Assembly: GCA_937915375.1 (NCBI GenBank)
Contig: CALDMO010000030.1
Coordinates: 49,105-113,104, forward strand
DNA: 64,000 nucleotides
Direction of reading: 5' to 3'
Source of the DNA: an uncultured Marvinbryantia sp.
Lineage (GTDB): Bacteria > Bacillota > Clostridia > Lachnospirales > Lachnospiraceae
Shown here: one piece after another, positions 1 through 8,039 of the stretch
Numbering within the stretch: position 1 is the stretch's first letter
How the letters are laid out: every line of letters starts with the position of its first letter
Position numbers and translations under genes: made by a program
The notes under the pieces: generated by a model
Seen by the model: only the letters and a program-made list of their open reading frames with translations
The model's database searches: none
What the model was told of the DNA's origin: nothing

Positions 1-1
1 G

Positions 2-964
2 GCGCTGATCGGCGCGGCGTTGGCAAACCGGCGCAGCGGCAATCATTTGATCACAACGGCGGTTGAGCATGCTGCGGTATTGCAGCCGATGGCATTTCTG
101 CAGGAAATGGGATTTCAGGTGACTTACTTACCGGTAGATGAGACCGGAGCGGTATGTCTTTCCGATCTTCAGAAAGCGATCACGCCGGAAACAATCCTTG
201 TTTCGATGATGTATGTCAACAATGAACTCGGTACCGTAGAGCCAATTGAAGAGGCAGCGAAAGTGATCAAAGAGCGTAACCCGAAGACATTGTTTCATGT
301 TGACGCAATCCAGGCATACGGAAAATATCATATTTATCCGAAAAAACTTGGCATTGATATGCTCTCCGTCAGCGCGCATAAAATTCATGGCCCGAAGGGT
401 GCGGGATTTTTATATTGTAATGAAAAAGTAAAGATCAAACCGCTGATTTTAGGAGGAGGTCAGCAAAAAGGAATGCGTTCCGGGACAGATAATGTGCCGG
501 GGGCAGCAGGACTTGGCATGGCGGCAAAGGAAGTTTACGCGTCTTTTGATGAAACGCATCGCCATTTCTTGGAGTTAAAAACGCGGTTTTTAGAAGGCTT
601 GCGAGAGATTCCGGATGCAGTTGTGCAGGGACAGACGGGAAAGGCGCTCGTACAGGGCGCAGAGACGGCAGCGCAGGCAGGCGCGCCGCATATTGTCAGT
701 GTCAGTTTTCGTGGCGTACGAAGCGAGGTATTGCTGCACGCTTTGGAGGAACGGGGCGTTTATATTTCGTCCGGTTCGGCCTGCTCATCAAACAAAAAGC
801 TGCCGGTCAGTTCTGTGCTAAAAGAGATTGGTATCGAAAAGGAGCTGCTGGAGTCAACAGTGCGGTTTAGTTTCTGCGCTTTTACGACAGAGGAAGAGAT
901 TGACTACGCACTGGAACAGTTACAGAGTATAGTACCGATGCTGCGCAGGTATATGCGCCGTTAG
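2..964 (+). CDS. Cysteine desulfurase (NifS/IscS-like), 5' end cut by window edge
   Basis: PLP enzyme that removes sulfur from cysteine and passes it on as a persulfide. The frame is open from base 2, so the true start lies outside the window; about 320 residues are visible. Seen directly: the PLP-lysine context SAHKIHGPKGAG, the substrate-binding TTAVEHAAV stretch near the truncated N-terminus, and the sulfur-carrying loop SGSACSSNKK near the C-terminus. The thiI gene starts 15 bp downstream, so this is probably the dedicated sulfur donor for tRNA 4-thiouridine, as with NifZ-ThiI of Bacillus (family knowledge). The specific partner is inferred from context; a general IscS-type role cannot be excluded. 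Confidence 0.93.
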   Translation, partial: ALIGAALANRRSGNHLITTAVEHAAVLQPMAFLQEMGFQVTYLPVDETGAVCLSDLQKAITPETILVSMMYVNNELGTVEPIEEAAKVIKERNPKTLFHVDAIQAYGKYHIYPKKLGIDMLSVSAHKIHGPKGAGFLYCNEKVKIKPLILGGGQQKGMRSGTDNVPGAAGLGMAAKEVYASFDETHRHFLELKTRFLEGLREIPDAVVQGQTGKALVQGAETAAQAGAPHIVSVSFRGVRSEVLLHALEERGVYISSGSACSSNKKLPVSSVLKEIGIEKELLESTVRFSFCAFTTEEEIDYALEQLQSIVPMLRRYMRR

Positions 965-978
965 GTTGGAGGAAAAAG

Positions 979-2160
979 ATGGAATTTAAGACGTTTTTGA
1001 TAAAATACGGAGAGATAGGCATTAAGGGAAAAAATCGTTATCTCTTTGAAGAAGCACTGGTAAAGCAGATTCGTCACGCGCTGAAAAAGGCGGATGGTGA
1101 GTTTGAGGTTCGCAGAGAGCAGGGACGTATTTACGTGGACTGTCTTTCGGCATACGATTTTGACGAGACGGTAGAGGCGCTGCAGAGGGTGTTCGGTATC
1201 GTTGGTATTTGTCCGGTTGTTGTTTTGGAGGATAATGGGTTTGACGATTTGGCAGAGCAGGCGGTCGCTTACTTAAAAGCGGCTTATCCGAGCGTGGATA
1301 TGACCTTTAAGGTAGATGCCAGACGCGCGCGTAAAAATTATCCGCGCAGTTCGATGGAGATCAACTGTGATCTGGGAGAAAAGATTCTTGATGCGTTTCC
1401 GAACATGCGGGTGGATGTGCATCAGCCGCAGATTTTGCTTCATGTGGAGATCCGAGAGAAGATTTATATTTATTCGCGCATCATTCCAGGGGCGGGCGGT
1501 ATGCCGGTCGGCACGAATGGTAAGGCGATGCTGCTGCTCTCCGGTGGAATTGACAGTCCGGTGGCCGGCTATATGATTGCGAAACGCGGTGTGAAATTAG
1601 ATGCCGTGTATTTCCATGCGCCGCCTTATACCAGTGAGCGCGCGAAGCAGAAGGTTGTTGATCTGGCAAAGATCGTGGCGCGTTATTCCGGACCGATCAA
1701 TCTGCATGTGGTGAACTTTACAGATATTCAGCTCTATATTTATGACCAGTGTCCGCATGATGAGCTTACGATTATTATGCGGCGTTATATGATGCGCATT
1801 GCGGAGCATTTTGCGAAGGAGACAGGCAGTTTGGGGCTGATCACCGGTGAGAGTATCGGACAGGTGGCCAGTCAGACCATGCACAGCCTGGCGGCAACAA
1901 ATGAGGTCTGTACAATGCCGGTATATCGGCCGTTGATCGGATTTGATAAACAGGAAATTGTGGATGTGTCTTTAAAGATTGACGCGTATGAGACATCCAT
2001 TCTGCCGTTTGAGGACTGCTGTACAATTTTTGTGGCAAAGCATCCGGTGACGAAACCGAATATTAATGTAATCCGCCGGTCGGAGACAAAGCTGGAAGAA
2101 AAAATTGAAGAACTGATGAAGACGGCAATAGAGACGACAGAGACGATCTGGGTAGAATAA
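979..2160 (+). CDS. thiI: tRNA sulfurtransferase ThiI
   Basis: Cytoplasmic enzyme that adenylates U8 of tRNA and replaces oxygen with sulfur to give 4-thiouridine; it can also supply sulfur for thiamine thiazole. The protein has 393 residues: an N-terminal ferredoxin-like/THUMP region (about 1-165) and a PP-loop ATPase with the motif SGGIDSPVAGY near residue 188. There is no C-terminal rhodanese domain, so it is the short form usual in Gram-positives, consistent with sulfur coming directly from the desulfurase encoded just upstream. The start ATG follows a GGAGG-type ribosome binding site (ttggaggaaaaag). It forms a two-gene operon with the upstream gene. Confidence 0.95.
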   Translation: MEFKTFLIKYGEIGIKGKNRYLFEEALVKQIRHALKKADGEFEVRREQGRIYVDCLSAYDFDETVEALQRVFGIVGICPVVVLEDNGFDDLAEQAVAYLKAAYPSVDMTFKVDARRARKNYPRSSMEINCDLGEKILDAFPNMRVDVHQPQILLHVEIREKIYIYSRIIPGAGGMPVGTNGKAMLLLSGGIDSPVAGYMIAKRGVKLDAVYFHAPPYTSERAKQKVVDLAKIVARYSGPINLHVVNFTDIQLYIYDQCPHDELTIIMRRYMMRIAEHFAKETGSLGLITGESIGQVASQTMHSLAATNEVCTMPVYRPLIGFDKQEIVDVSLKIDAYETSILPFEDCCTIFVAKHPVTKPNINVIRRSETKLEEKIEELMKTAIETTETIWVE

Positions 2161-2181
2161 AAGTGTAATCTTCGCAGAGCG

Positions 2182-2244
2182 TTTTATGATACAGGAACTT
2201 TTATTCCTGTATCATAAAAAAAGAATGCGCAGAGCGCATTCTTT
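2182..2244. terminator. Paired hairpins between convergent thiI and HPr-like gene
   Basis: Two adjacent perfect inverted repeats: 16-bp arms at 2182-2197/2204-2219 and 11-bp arms at 2220-2230/2234-2244. Read on the minus strand, the second hairpin is followed by a run of seven T, a good intrinsic terminator for the HPr-like gene. On the + strand the U-tract is weak, so the pair may act as a shared, partly bidirectional terminator. Confidence 0.7.
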
Positions 2245-2255
2245 ACTGTCTCGGT

Positions 2256-2486
2256 TTAGATGAGATACGGTTTTAAAACATCAAGAACTTCTTCGAGATT
2301 CTCCTCAGCATGGATGTTCAGTTCGATGGATTTCGATAAGTCCAAACTGAAAATTCCCATGATAGATTTTGCGTCAATGACATATCTGCCGGAGACAAGA
2401 TCAAAATCATAATCAAATTTTGTAATATCATTAACGAAAGATTTTACCTTATCAATAGAGTTTAATGAAATCTGAACTGTTTTCAT
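2256..2486 (-). CDS. HPr-like protein lacking the phosphorylatable histidine
   Basis: A 76-residue protein with the HPr fold signature around the regulatory serine: AKSIMGIFSLDL, where Ser41 lines up with HPr Ser46. The segment that normally carries the active-site His15 (TGLHARPA) reads NSIDKVKSFV, so there is no histidine for PEP-dependent phosphotransfer. It therefore resembles Crh of Bacillus in logic: a possible regulatory target of HPr kinase but not a PTS carrier (inference). An AGGAGG ribosome binding site lies 8 nt before the ATG. It is divergent from mtaB, with only about 80 bp between start codons. No other PTS gene is in the window. Confidence 0.8.
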   Translation of the reverse strand: MKTVQISLNSIDKVKSFVNDITKFDYDFDLVSGRYVIDAKSIMGIFSLDLSKSIELNIHAEENLEEVLDVLKPYLI

Positions 2487-2568
2487 TATGAAAACCTCCT
2501 CTCATATATTGCGCCGATTATCCCAACCGGCTAAATTAATCTTACAGTTCGGAAAGGAAAAAGTCAAG

Positions 2569-3843
2569 ATGAAAAAGAAAAAAGTGGCATTTCACAATCT
2601 GGGCTGCAAGGTCAACTCGTATGAGTTGGACGCAATGCAGCAGAAACTGGAGGAATGCGGTTACGAGACCGTGCCGTTTGACGAATGTGCGGATGTTTAT
2701 ATTATCAATACATGTACTGTAACGAATATTGCGGATCGCAAGTCGCGTCAGATGCTGCACCGTGCAAAGAAAAAGAATCCACAGGCGGTCGTGGTTGCTG
2801 CGGGATGCTATGCGCAGGCGGCGGGTGAGGAGCTGACTTTGGATGAGGCGGTTGATATCGTTGTGGGAAACAATTGTAAAAAGGATATCGCTGAGATACT
2901 GCGGCAGTATGAACAGGAGCATGAGGGCTGTCATCTGATTGATATCAATCACACAACGGAGTATGAAACGCTCTCCATTGCCAGAACGAGTGAGCATACC
3001 AGAGCGTATATTAAAGTGCAGGACGGATGCAATCAATTCTGCAGCTACTGTTATATTCCTTATGCCAGAGGACGCGTGCGCAGCAGAGAAATCTCTGATG
3101 TGCTGCAGGAAGTGCGGACGCTTGCAAACGCGGGGTATCAGGAGGTGGTACTGACCGGCATTCATCTGAGCTCTTACGGAACGGATAAAAAGGACGGCGC
3201 GGGGCTTTTGGAGCTGATCAGGGCGGTTCATGAAATCGAAGGGATACGTCGGATACGGCTTGGTTCTTTGGAACCGCGTATTGTTACGGAAGAATTTGCA
3301 CGGGAGATTTCTCAGATGGAGAAAATTTGTCCGCATTTTCATCTTTCTCTGCAGAGCGGCTGCAATGCTACACTGCGGCGTATGAATCGCCGGTATTCAG
3401 CAGAAGAATTTTATGAAAAATGCGAGCTGCTGCGAAAGGTGTTTGTTCATCCGGCGCTGACAACGGATGTAATTGTTGGTTTTCCGCAGGAGAGTGAGGA
3501 AGAATTTGCTGAGACGAAAGCTTTTTTAGAGAAGGTATGCTTTTATGAAACGCATATTTTCAAATATTCCCGTCGGAAGGGTACGCGCGCGGCGGAGATG
3601 GATGGACAGATTTCGGAAGAAATAAAAACGGAGCGCAGCAAGGTACTGCAGGAATTAAACAAGCGCAATAAGAAAGCATATGAGGACAGTTTTAAAGGGA
3701 AAACGGCGGAAGTGCTGTTTGAGGAAAAAACAGTCATTGACGGCAGAGAATATTATACCGGACATACCAGAGAATATCTGACTGTGACGCGCCCGGCAGA
3801 TGGATGTGATTTGTCCAACAAAATTTGTGATTGTATTTTATAA
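2569..3843 (+). CDS. mtaB: tRNA t6A37 methylthiotransferase MtaB
   Basis: Radical SAM enzyme that adds a methylthio group at C2 of t6A37 in tRNA (ms2t6A). It has 424 residues. The N-terminal UPF0004 domain carries three cluster-binding cysteines (NLGCKVNSYE, INTCTVT, AAGCYAQ); the radical SAM triad is in DGCNQFCSYCYIP near residue 155; a short C-terminal TRAM-like region follows. The start at 2569 is chosen because it follows GGAAAGG and matches the family N-terminus; an upstream in-frame ATG at 2488 would add 27 unlikely residues. MtaB rather than MiaB or RimO is called from the CKVN signature and length. Confidence 0.93.
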   Translation: MKKKKVAFHNLGCKVNSYELDAMQQKLEECGYETVPFDECADVYIINTCTVTNIADRKSRQMLHRAKKKNPQAVVVAAGCYAQAAGEELTLDEAVDIVVGNNCKKDIAEILRQYEQEHEGCHLIDINHTTEYETLSIARTSEHTRAYIKVQDGCNQFCSYCYIPYARGRVRSREISDVLQEVRTLANAGYQEVVLTGIHLSSYGTDKKDGAGLLELIRAVHEIEGIRRIRLGSLEPRIVTEEFAREISQMEKICPHFHLSLQSGCNATLRRMNRRYSAEEFYEKCELLRKVFVHPALTTDVIVGFPQESEEEFAETKAFLEKVCFYETHIFKYSRRKGTRAAEMDGQISEEIKTERSKVLQELNKRNKKAYEDSFKGKTAEVLFEEKTVIDGREYYTGHTREYLTVTRPADGCDLSNKICDCIL

Positions 3844-3896
3844 GACTCTGATGTAAAATAAAATACAAATGGAAATGAGTAAGGACGTGAGGAAGA

Positions 3897-4154
3897 ATGG
3901 ATAGACTGAGTAATACACAATATTTTCGAATGAATCTGGATACGGAAGTAGGTGTAAAGGAGATTTTGGATTCTGTATACAATGCGATGATGGAGAAGGG
4001 GTACAATCCGGTTAATCAGATCGTTGGGTATATTATGTCTGGAGATCCCACCTACATTACCAGTCATAAAAATGCGCGCAGTATGATCATGAAGGTGGAG
4101 CGCGACGAACTGGTAGAAGAACTTTTAAAAGAATATATAAAGAATCGCTCATGA
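3897..4154 (+). CDS. IreB-family regulatory phosphoprotein (UPF0297)
   Basis: An 85-residue protein matching the IreB/YrzL family throughout, including NPVNQIVGYIMSGDPTYITSHKNAR written in pieces NPVNQIVGY and GDPTYITSH. In Enterococcus, IreB is phosphorylated near its N-terminus by the PASTA kinase IreK and affects cell-wall stress tolerance (family knowledge). Here the N-terminus has Ser5 and Thr7 as candidate sites. Its stop codon overlaps the ruvX start by 4 nt (ATGA), giving the conserved yrzL-ruvX-yrzB order of Firmicutes. Confidence 0.93.
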   Translation: MDRLSNTQYFRMNLDTEVGVKEILDSVYNAMMEKGYNPVNQIVGYIMSGDPTYITSHKNARSMIMKVERDELVEELLKEYIKNRS

Positions 4155-4627
4155 TGGAAAATACAAGGATTTTAGGACTTGATTTCGGCTCCAAGACGGT
4201 GGGGGTGGCTGTCAGCGACGGCCTTGGCATCACGGCACAGGGGCTGGAGATCATTCGCAGGACATCAGAAAATAAGCTTCGTCAGACATGTGCACGGATC
4301 GAAGCATTGATTGAAGAATACAAAGTAGGGACGATAGTGCTGGGGTTCCCGAAAAACATGAATAATACGGTTGGCGAGCGTGCTGAAAAATCGCTGGCGT
4401 TCAAGGAGATGCTGGAGCGCCGCACGGGGCTCCCTGTTGTGATGTGGGATGAACGGCTGACAACAGTAGAGGCCAACCGTACGCTGATAGAAGGCAAGGT
4501 ACGCCGAGAAGAGAGGAAAGAGTACGTGGATAAACTGGCCGCTGTATATATTTTGCAGGGGTATCTTGATTATCTTTCCATGAAAAAGGCTACACTGAAA
4601 CAGAATGAAGAAACAGAATCAAAGTAA
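4151..4627 (+). CDS. ruvX: Putative pre-16S rRNA nuclease / Holliday junction resolvase-like RuvX (YqgF)
   Basis: RNase H-fold nuclease of 158 residues, implicated in 16S rRNA 5' end maturation in bacteria. Seen: first acidic strand ILGLDFGSKTVGVAVSD, the internal LGFPKNMN motif, and the WDERLTTVEA segment carrying conserved acidic residues. The length is typical. Translationally coupled to ireB by an ATGA overlap and followed 18 bp later by the DUF1292 gene. Confidence 0.93.
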   Translation: MMENTRILGLDFGSKTVGVAVSDGLGITAQGLEIIRRTSENKLRQTCARIEALIEEYKVGTIVLGFPKNMNNTVGERAEKSLAFKEMLERRTGLPVVMWDERLTTVEANRTLIEGKVRREERKEYVDKLAAVYILQGYLDYLSMKKATLKQNEETESK

Positions 4628-4645
4628 TCTGGAGAACATCAGGAT

Positions 4646-4906
4646 ATGGAAAAAATTACGTTTACATTTGCAGATTCTGAGGAATCTGTAGAATTTTTTG
4701 TGTTGGAACAAACGAGAATAGGCGGTATGAATTATCTGCTTGTGACCGATTCTGAGGAGGACGACGGAGAGGCGTTGATTCTCAAAGATCTGTCTAAGGA
4801 CGGCGAGCAGGAAGCATTATATGAGATAGTAGAAGATGACGATGAGTTAGAGGCCATATCAAAAATCTTCAGTCAGATGCTGGAAGATATTGATTTGACA
4901 TTCTAA
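4646..4906 (+). CDS. DUF1292 protein (YrzB family)
   Basis: Small acidic protein of 86 residues with the DUF1292 pattern: an N-terminal beta-rich half (FTFADSEESVEFFVLEQTRIGGMNYLLVT begins it) and an acidic C-terminal half ending in FSQMLEDIDLTF. Function unknown. Its place directly after ireB-ruvX is the conserved Firmicutes arrangement, supporting the family call. RNase J follows 17 bp downstream, probably in the same transcript. Confidence 0.88.
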   Translation: MEKITFTFADSEESVEFFVLEQTRIGGMNYLLVTDSEEDDGEALILKDLSKDGEQEALYEIVEDDDELEAISKIFSQMLEDIDLTF

Positions 4907-4923
4907 ACAGAAAGGAGATTTTT

Positions 4924-6588
4924 TTGAAAAACATTAACAATTCAAAATTGAAGATCATTCCGTTGGGCGGACTGGAACAGATCGGAATGAACATTACTGC
5001 TTTCGAATTCGAAGACAGTATTATTGTCGTTGACTGCGGTCTGTCTTTTCCGGAGGACGACATGCTGGGGATTGACCTGGTTATTCCGGATATTACGTAT
5101 TTAAAAGAGAATATTGAAAAAGTAAAAGGATTTGTGATTACACACGGACATGAGGATCATATTGGAGCGCTGCCGTATGTGATGAAAGAAATCAATGTGC
5201 CGATTTATGCGACAAAGCTGACAATTGGTATCATTGAAAATAAATTTAAAGAGCACAATCTGTTAAAGACGACAAAACGGAAGGTAGTAAAACACGGTCA
5301 GTCGATTAATCTGGGATCTTTTAGAATTGAATTTATCAAGACGAATCACAGTATCGCGGATGCTTCCGCATTGGCAATTTATTCACCGGCCGGTATAGTA
5401 GTGCATACCGGCGATTTTAAGGTGGATTATACGCCGGTGTTCGGTGACGCCATAGATCTGCAGCGTTTTGCGGAGATTGGCAAAAAGGGCGTGTTGGCTT
5501 TGATGTGTGACAGTACGAACGCGGAGCGTCCGGGCTTTACGATGTCGGAGCGTACGGTCGGCAAGACGTTTGACAATATTTTCGCGGAGCATCGTAACAC
5601 ACGCATTATCATTGCTACTTTTGCGTCAAACGTGGATCGTGTACAGCAGATTATTAATTCTGCATATAAATATGGAAGAAAAGTAGTGGTCGAAGGCAGA
5701 AGTATGGTAAATATTATTTCTACGGCCTCCGAGCTGGGATATCTGAATATCCCGGATTACACGCTGATTGACATAGAACAGATGAAAAATTATCCAGACG
5801 AGCAGATGGTACTGATCACGACGGGAAGTCAGGGTGAGTCTATGGCGGCGCTGTCCCGTATGGCTTACGACATGCACCGTAAAGTATCCATTAAGCCTGG
5901 AGATACGGTTATTTTCAGTTCTAATCCGATTCCGGGCAATGAGAAAGCTGTATCAAGGGTCATCAATGAGCTGACGGAAAAAGGCGCGGATGTTATTTTT
6001 CAGGATGCGCATGTATCCGGTCATGCCTGCCAGGAGGAAATCAAATTGATTTATTCGCTGGTACATCCGAAGTATGCGATCCCGGTGCATGGAGAATATC
6101 GTCATTTGAAGGCGCAGGCGCAGCTTGCCCAGAACCTTGGTATCCCGAAGGAAAATGTCTTTATTCTGCACTGTGGAGATGTGCTGGAGATGGATGAAAA
6201 GCAGGCGAAAGTGAGCGGGCAGATACAGACAGGCGCAATTCTTGTGGATGGACTTGGTGTCGGGGATGTAGGAAACATCGTTTTGCGTGACCGTCAGCAT
6301 CTGGCGGAGGATGGCATTGTGATTGTTGTATTGACTTTGGAACGTTACAGTAATCAGTTGCTGGCAGGACCGGATATTGTTTCCAGAGGTTTTGTCTATG
6401 TGAGAGAGTCAGAGGATCTGATGGAAGCGGCCCGCAAAGTTATTGAGGAATCGCTGGAATACTGCTCCGAAAAACATATCACGGATTGGGGCAAAATAAA
6501 AAATACGATTCGCGATGACTTGAATAATTTTATCTGGAAGCGGACAAAACGAAATCCGATGATCCTTCCGATTATCATGGAGGTATAG
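4924..6588 (+). CDS. Ribonuclease J
   Basis: Metallo-beta-lactamase/beta-CASP nuclease with endonuclease and 5'-3' exonuclease activity, central to mRNA decay and rRNA maturation in Firmicutes. It has 554 residues. The metal site HGHEDHIGALPY is near residue 75, DCGLSFPEDD precedes it, and further histidines are in GDFKVDYTP and PVHGEYRHL. The start is a TTG at 4924, five nt after AAAGGAGA. A single copy is seen here; whether it is J1 or J2 cannot be decided. Confidence 0.94.
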   Translation: MKNINNSKLKIIPLGGLEQIGMNITAFEFEDSIIVVDCGLSFPEDDMLGIDLVIPDITYLKENIEKVKGFVITHGHEDHIGALPYVMKEINVPIYATKLTIGIIENKFKEHNLLKTTKRKVVKHGQSINLGSFRIEFIKTNHSIADASALAIYSPAGIVVHTGDFKVDYTPVFGDAIDLQRFAEIGKKGVLALMCDSTNAERPGFTMSERTVGKTFDNIFAEHRNTRIIIATFASNVDRVQQIINSAYKYGRKVVVEGRSMVNIISTASELGYLNIPDYTLIDIEQMKNYPDEQMVLITTGSQGESMAALSRMAYDMHRKVSIKPGDTVIFSSNPIPGNEKAVSRVINELTEKGADVIFQDAHVSGHACQEEIKLIYSLVHPKYAIPVHGEYRHLKAQAQLAQNLGIPKENVFILHCGDVLEMDEKQAKVSGQIQTGAILVDGLGVGDVGNIVLRDRQHLAEDGIVIVVLTLERYSNQLLAGPDIVSRGFVYVRESEDLMEAARKVIEESLEYCSEKHITDWGKIKNTIRDDLNNFIWKRTKRNPMILPIIMEV

Positions 6589-6615
6589 TCTGTAAAGACA
6601 CAGGGAGAAGTTTTC

Positions 6616-6975
6616 ATGCAGGATAATGTTGAAATCTATACAAAAGCATTGATCCGCGCTTTTCGGGACAGCGAGGAATATCGGGCATTTAATCATGCCA
6701 GAGCGAGGCTGTCCGGAATGCCGGAACTGAAAAAACAGATACACGCGTACCGCAAGGAAAACTTCCGGCTGCATAATTTCGGCGAGGAGGATACTTTGTT
6801 CGAACGGATGGAGGAATTTAGACGAGAGTATGAAGAATTCCGCAAAAATCCGCTGGTTGAGGAATATTTATCGTGTGAACTGGCAGTCTGCAGGATGCTG
6901 CAGAAAGCGGCAAACAGGATTGCGGAAGGCATAGATCTTGAGTTGGATGATGTTCTGCCGGAGCTTTGTATCTGA
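6616..6975 (+). CDS. YlbF-family regulator
   Basis: A 119-residue, largely alpha-helical protein of the YlbF/YmcA family. In Bacillus these proteins form a complex with YaaT that influences competence, sporulation and RNase Y-dependent mRNA maturation (family knowledge). Seen: an N-terminal helix (ALIRAFRDSEEYRAFNHAR), a heptad-rich centre, and the conserved PLVEEYLSCELAVCRML-type C-terminal segment. Its position directly after the RNase J gene fits an RNA-decay role, but the exact paralogue is not certain. Confidence 0.82.
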   Translation: MQDNVEIYTKALIRAFRDSEEYRAFNHARARLSGMPELKKQIHAYRKENFRLHNFGEEDTLFERMEEFRREYEEFRKNPLVEEYLSCELAVCRMLQKAANRIAEGIDLELDDVLPELCI

Positions 6976-6990
6976 TACAGGAGGAAAAGG

Positions 6991-7386
6991 ATGACCGTCC
7001 GAAAACTACTGATGAACAGTCTTCTGCTGCTTTTAAAGGCATTGATTGTGGTTGCGATCGTCATAGGCATATACCGTTTCGGCGGCTATGCTTATGAGTT
7101 CGGCCATAGTCTGTACGATAACGAGGCGATGTCTGATCCGCCCGGAAAGGATGTGGCGATCGTTGTTCCGGAAGGCGCAAGCGTAGAAAATGTGGCGCTC
7201 CTGTTGGAGAGCAAGGGTTTGATCAAAGACAGTCTGGTTTTTCGCGTGCAGGAACGTCTTTCCCAATATCACGGGCAGATAAAGGCTGGAAATTATGTGC
7301 TGAATACCTCGCAGTATGCGGAGCAGATGCTTGCTATTTTAAGCGGCAATGAGGAGGATATTCGCACGCAGGGAGAAGAAGAATGA
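6991..7386 (+). CDS. Short MltG-like membrane protein without the catalytic domain
   Basis: 131 residues: a single membrane segment (about 10-30) followed by a LysM-like subdomain as in the N-terminal part of endolytic transglycosylase MltG (VVPEGASVENVALLLESKGLIKDSLVFRV ... IKAGNYVLNTSQ, given in part). The large YceG catalytic domain is absent, and the frame ends cleanly in an ATGA overlap with the next gene, so this looks like a stable short form rather than a frameshift. It may bind peptidoglycan or serve as a wall-associated adaptor; this is inference. Confidence 0.75.
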   Translation: MTVRKLLMNSLLLLLKALIVVAIVIGIYRFGGYAYEFGHSLYDNEAMSDPPGKDVAIVVPEGASVENVALLLESKGLIKDSLVFRVQERLSQYHGQIKAGNYVLNTSQYAEQMLAILSGNEEDIRTQGEEE

Positions 7387-8027
7387 TAATAGACGAGAGA
7401 ATGGTTACGTACATAAATTCTTTGGATACCGGAAACGGCGTGTTTCTGGATCGATTGGAGCAGCAGGCGAAAAAAGATGACGTACCGATCATTCGCCGGG
7501 AAATGCAAAGTTTTTTGAAAGTATTGCTGCAGATCAAACGTCCGAAACGGATTCTTGAAGTCGGCACTGCGGTTGGATTTTCCGCAATTTTGATGTGTGA
7601 AAATACACCGGAGGATACGCATATCACAACGATTGAAAAATATGAAAAACGCATTCCGCAGGCAAAGGAAAATTTCCGTCTCGCGGATGTGGAAGAACGT
7701 ATTACGTTTTTAGAGGGCGATGCCCTGGAGATTTTAAAAGAGCTGAAAGGCTCTTTTGATTTTATTTTTATGGACGCGGCGAAGGGGCAGTATATTCATT
7801 TTCTGCCAGAAGTGTTGCGGTTGTTGGAAAAAGACGGTATTTTAGTATCTGACAATGTACTGCAGGAGGGCGATATTATTGAGTCGCATTTTGCGGTGGA
7901 GCGGAGAAACCGTACGATTTACAAGCGGATGCGGGAATATCTGTATGAATTGAAGCATGAAGCGCGTCTGCTGACGAGCATCGTTCCTGTTGGAGACGGT
8001 GCGGCTGTGAGCGTGCGTGTGAAATAG
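7383..8027 (+). CDS. O-methyltransferase, TrmR/YrrM-like (tRNA 5-hydroxyuridine methylation)
   Basis: SAM-dependent methyltransferase of the class I O-methyltransferase family, 214 residues. SAM-binding motif ILEVGTAVGFSAILM is near residue 58; the metal/substrate segment FDFIFMDAAKGQY is near residue 125. In Bacillus, TrmR methylates ho5U34 of tRNA to mo5U34. The immediately following U32-family gene encodes a protein like TrhP, which makes ho5U34, so the pair likely builds mo5U34 together (inference from synteny). Confidence 0.85.
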   Translation: MIIDERMVTYINSLDTGNGVFLDRLEQQAKKDDVPIIRREMQSFLKVLLQIKRPKRILEVGTAVGFSAILMCENTPEDTHITTIEKYEKRIPQAKENFRLADVEERITFLEGDALEILKELKGSFDFIFMDAAKGQYIHFLPEVLRLLEKDGILVSDNVLQEGDIIESHFAVERRNRTIYKRMREYLYELKHEARLLTSIVPVGDGAAVSVRVK

Positions 8028-8039
8028 ATGGAGAAAAAG

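Noticed and set aside
2542..3342. 266-codon antisense frame in mtaB
   Set aside because: Shadow of mtaB codon bias; no family resemblance or ribosome site.
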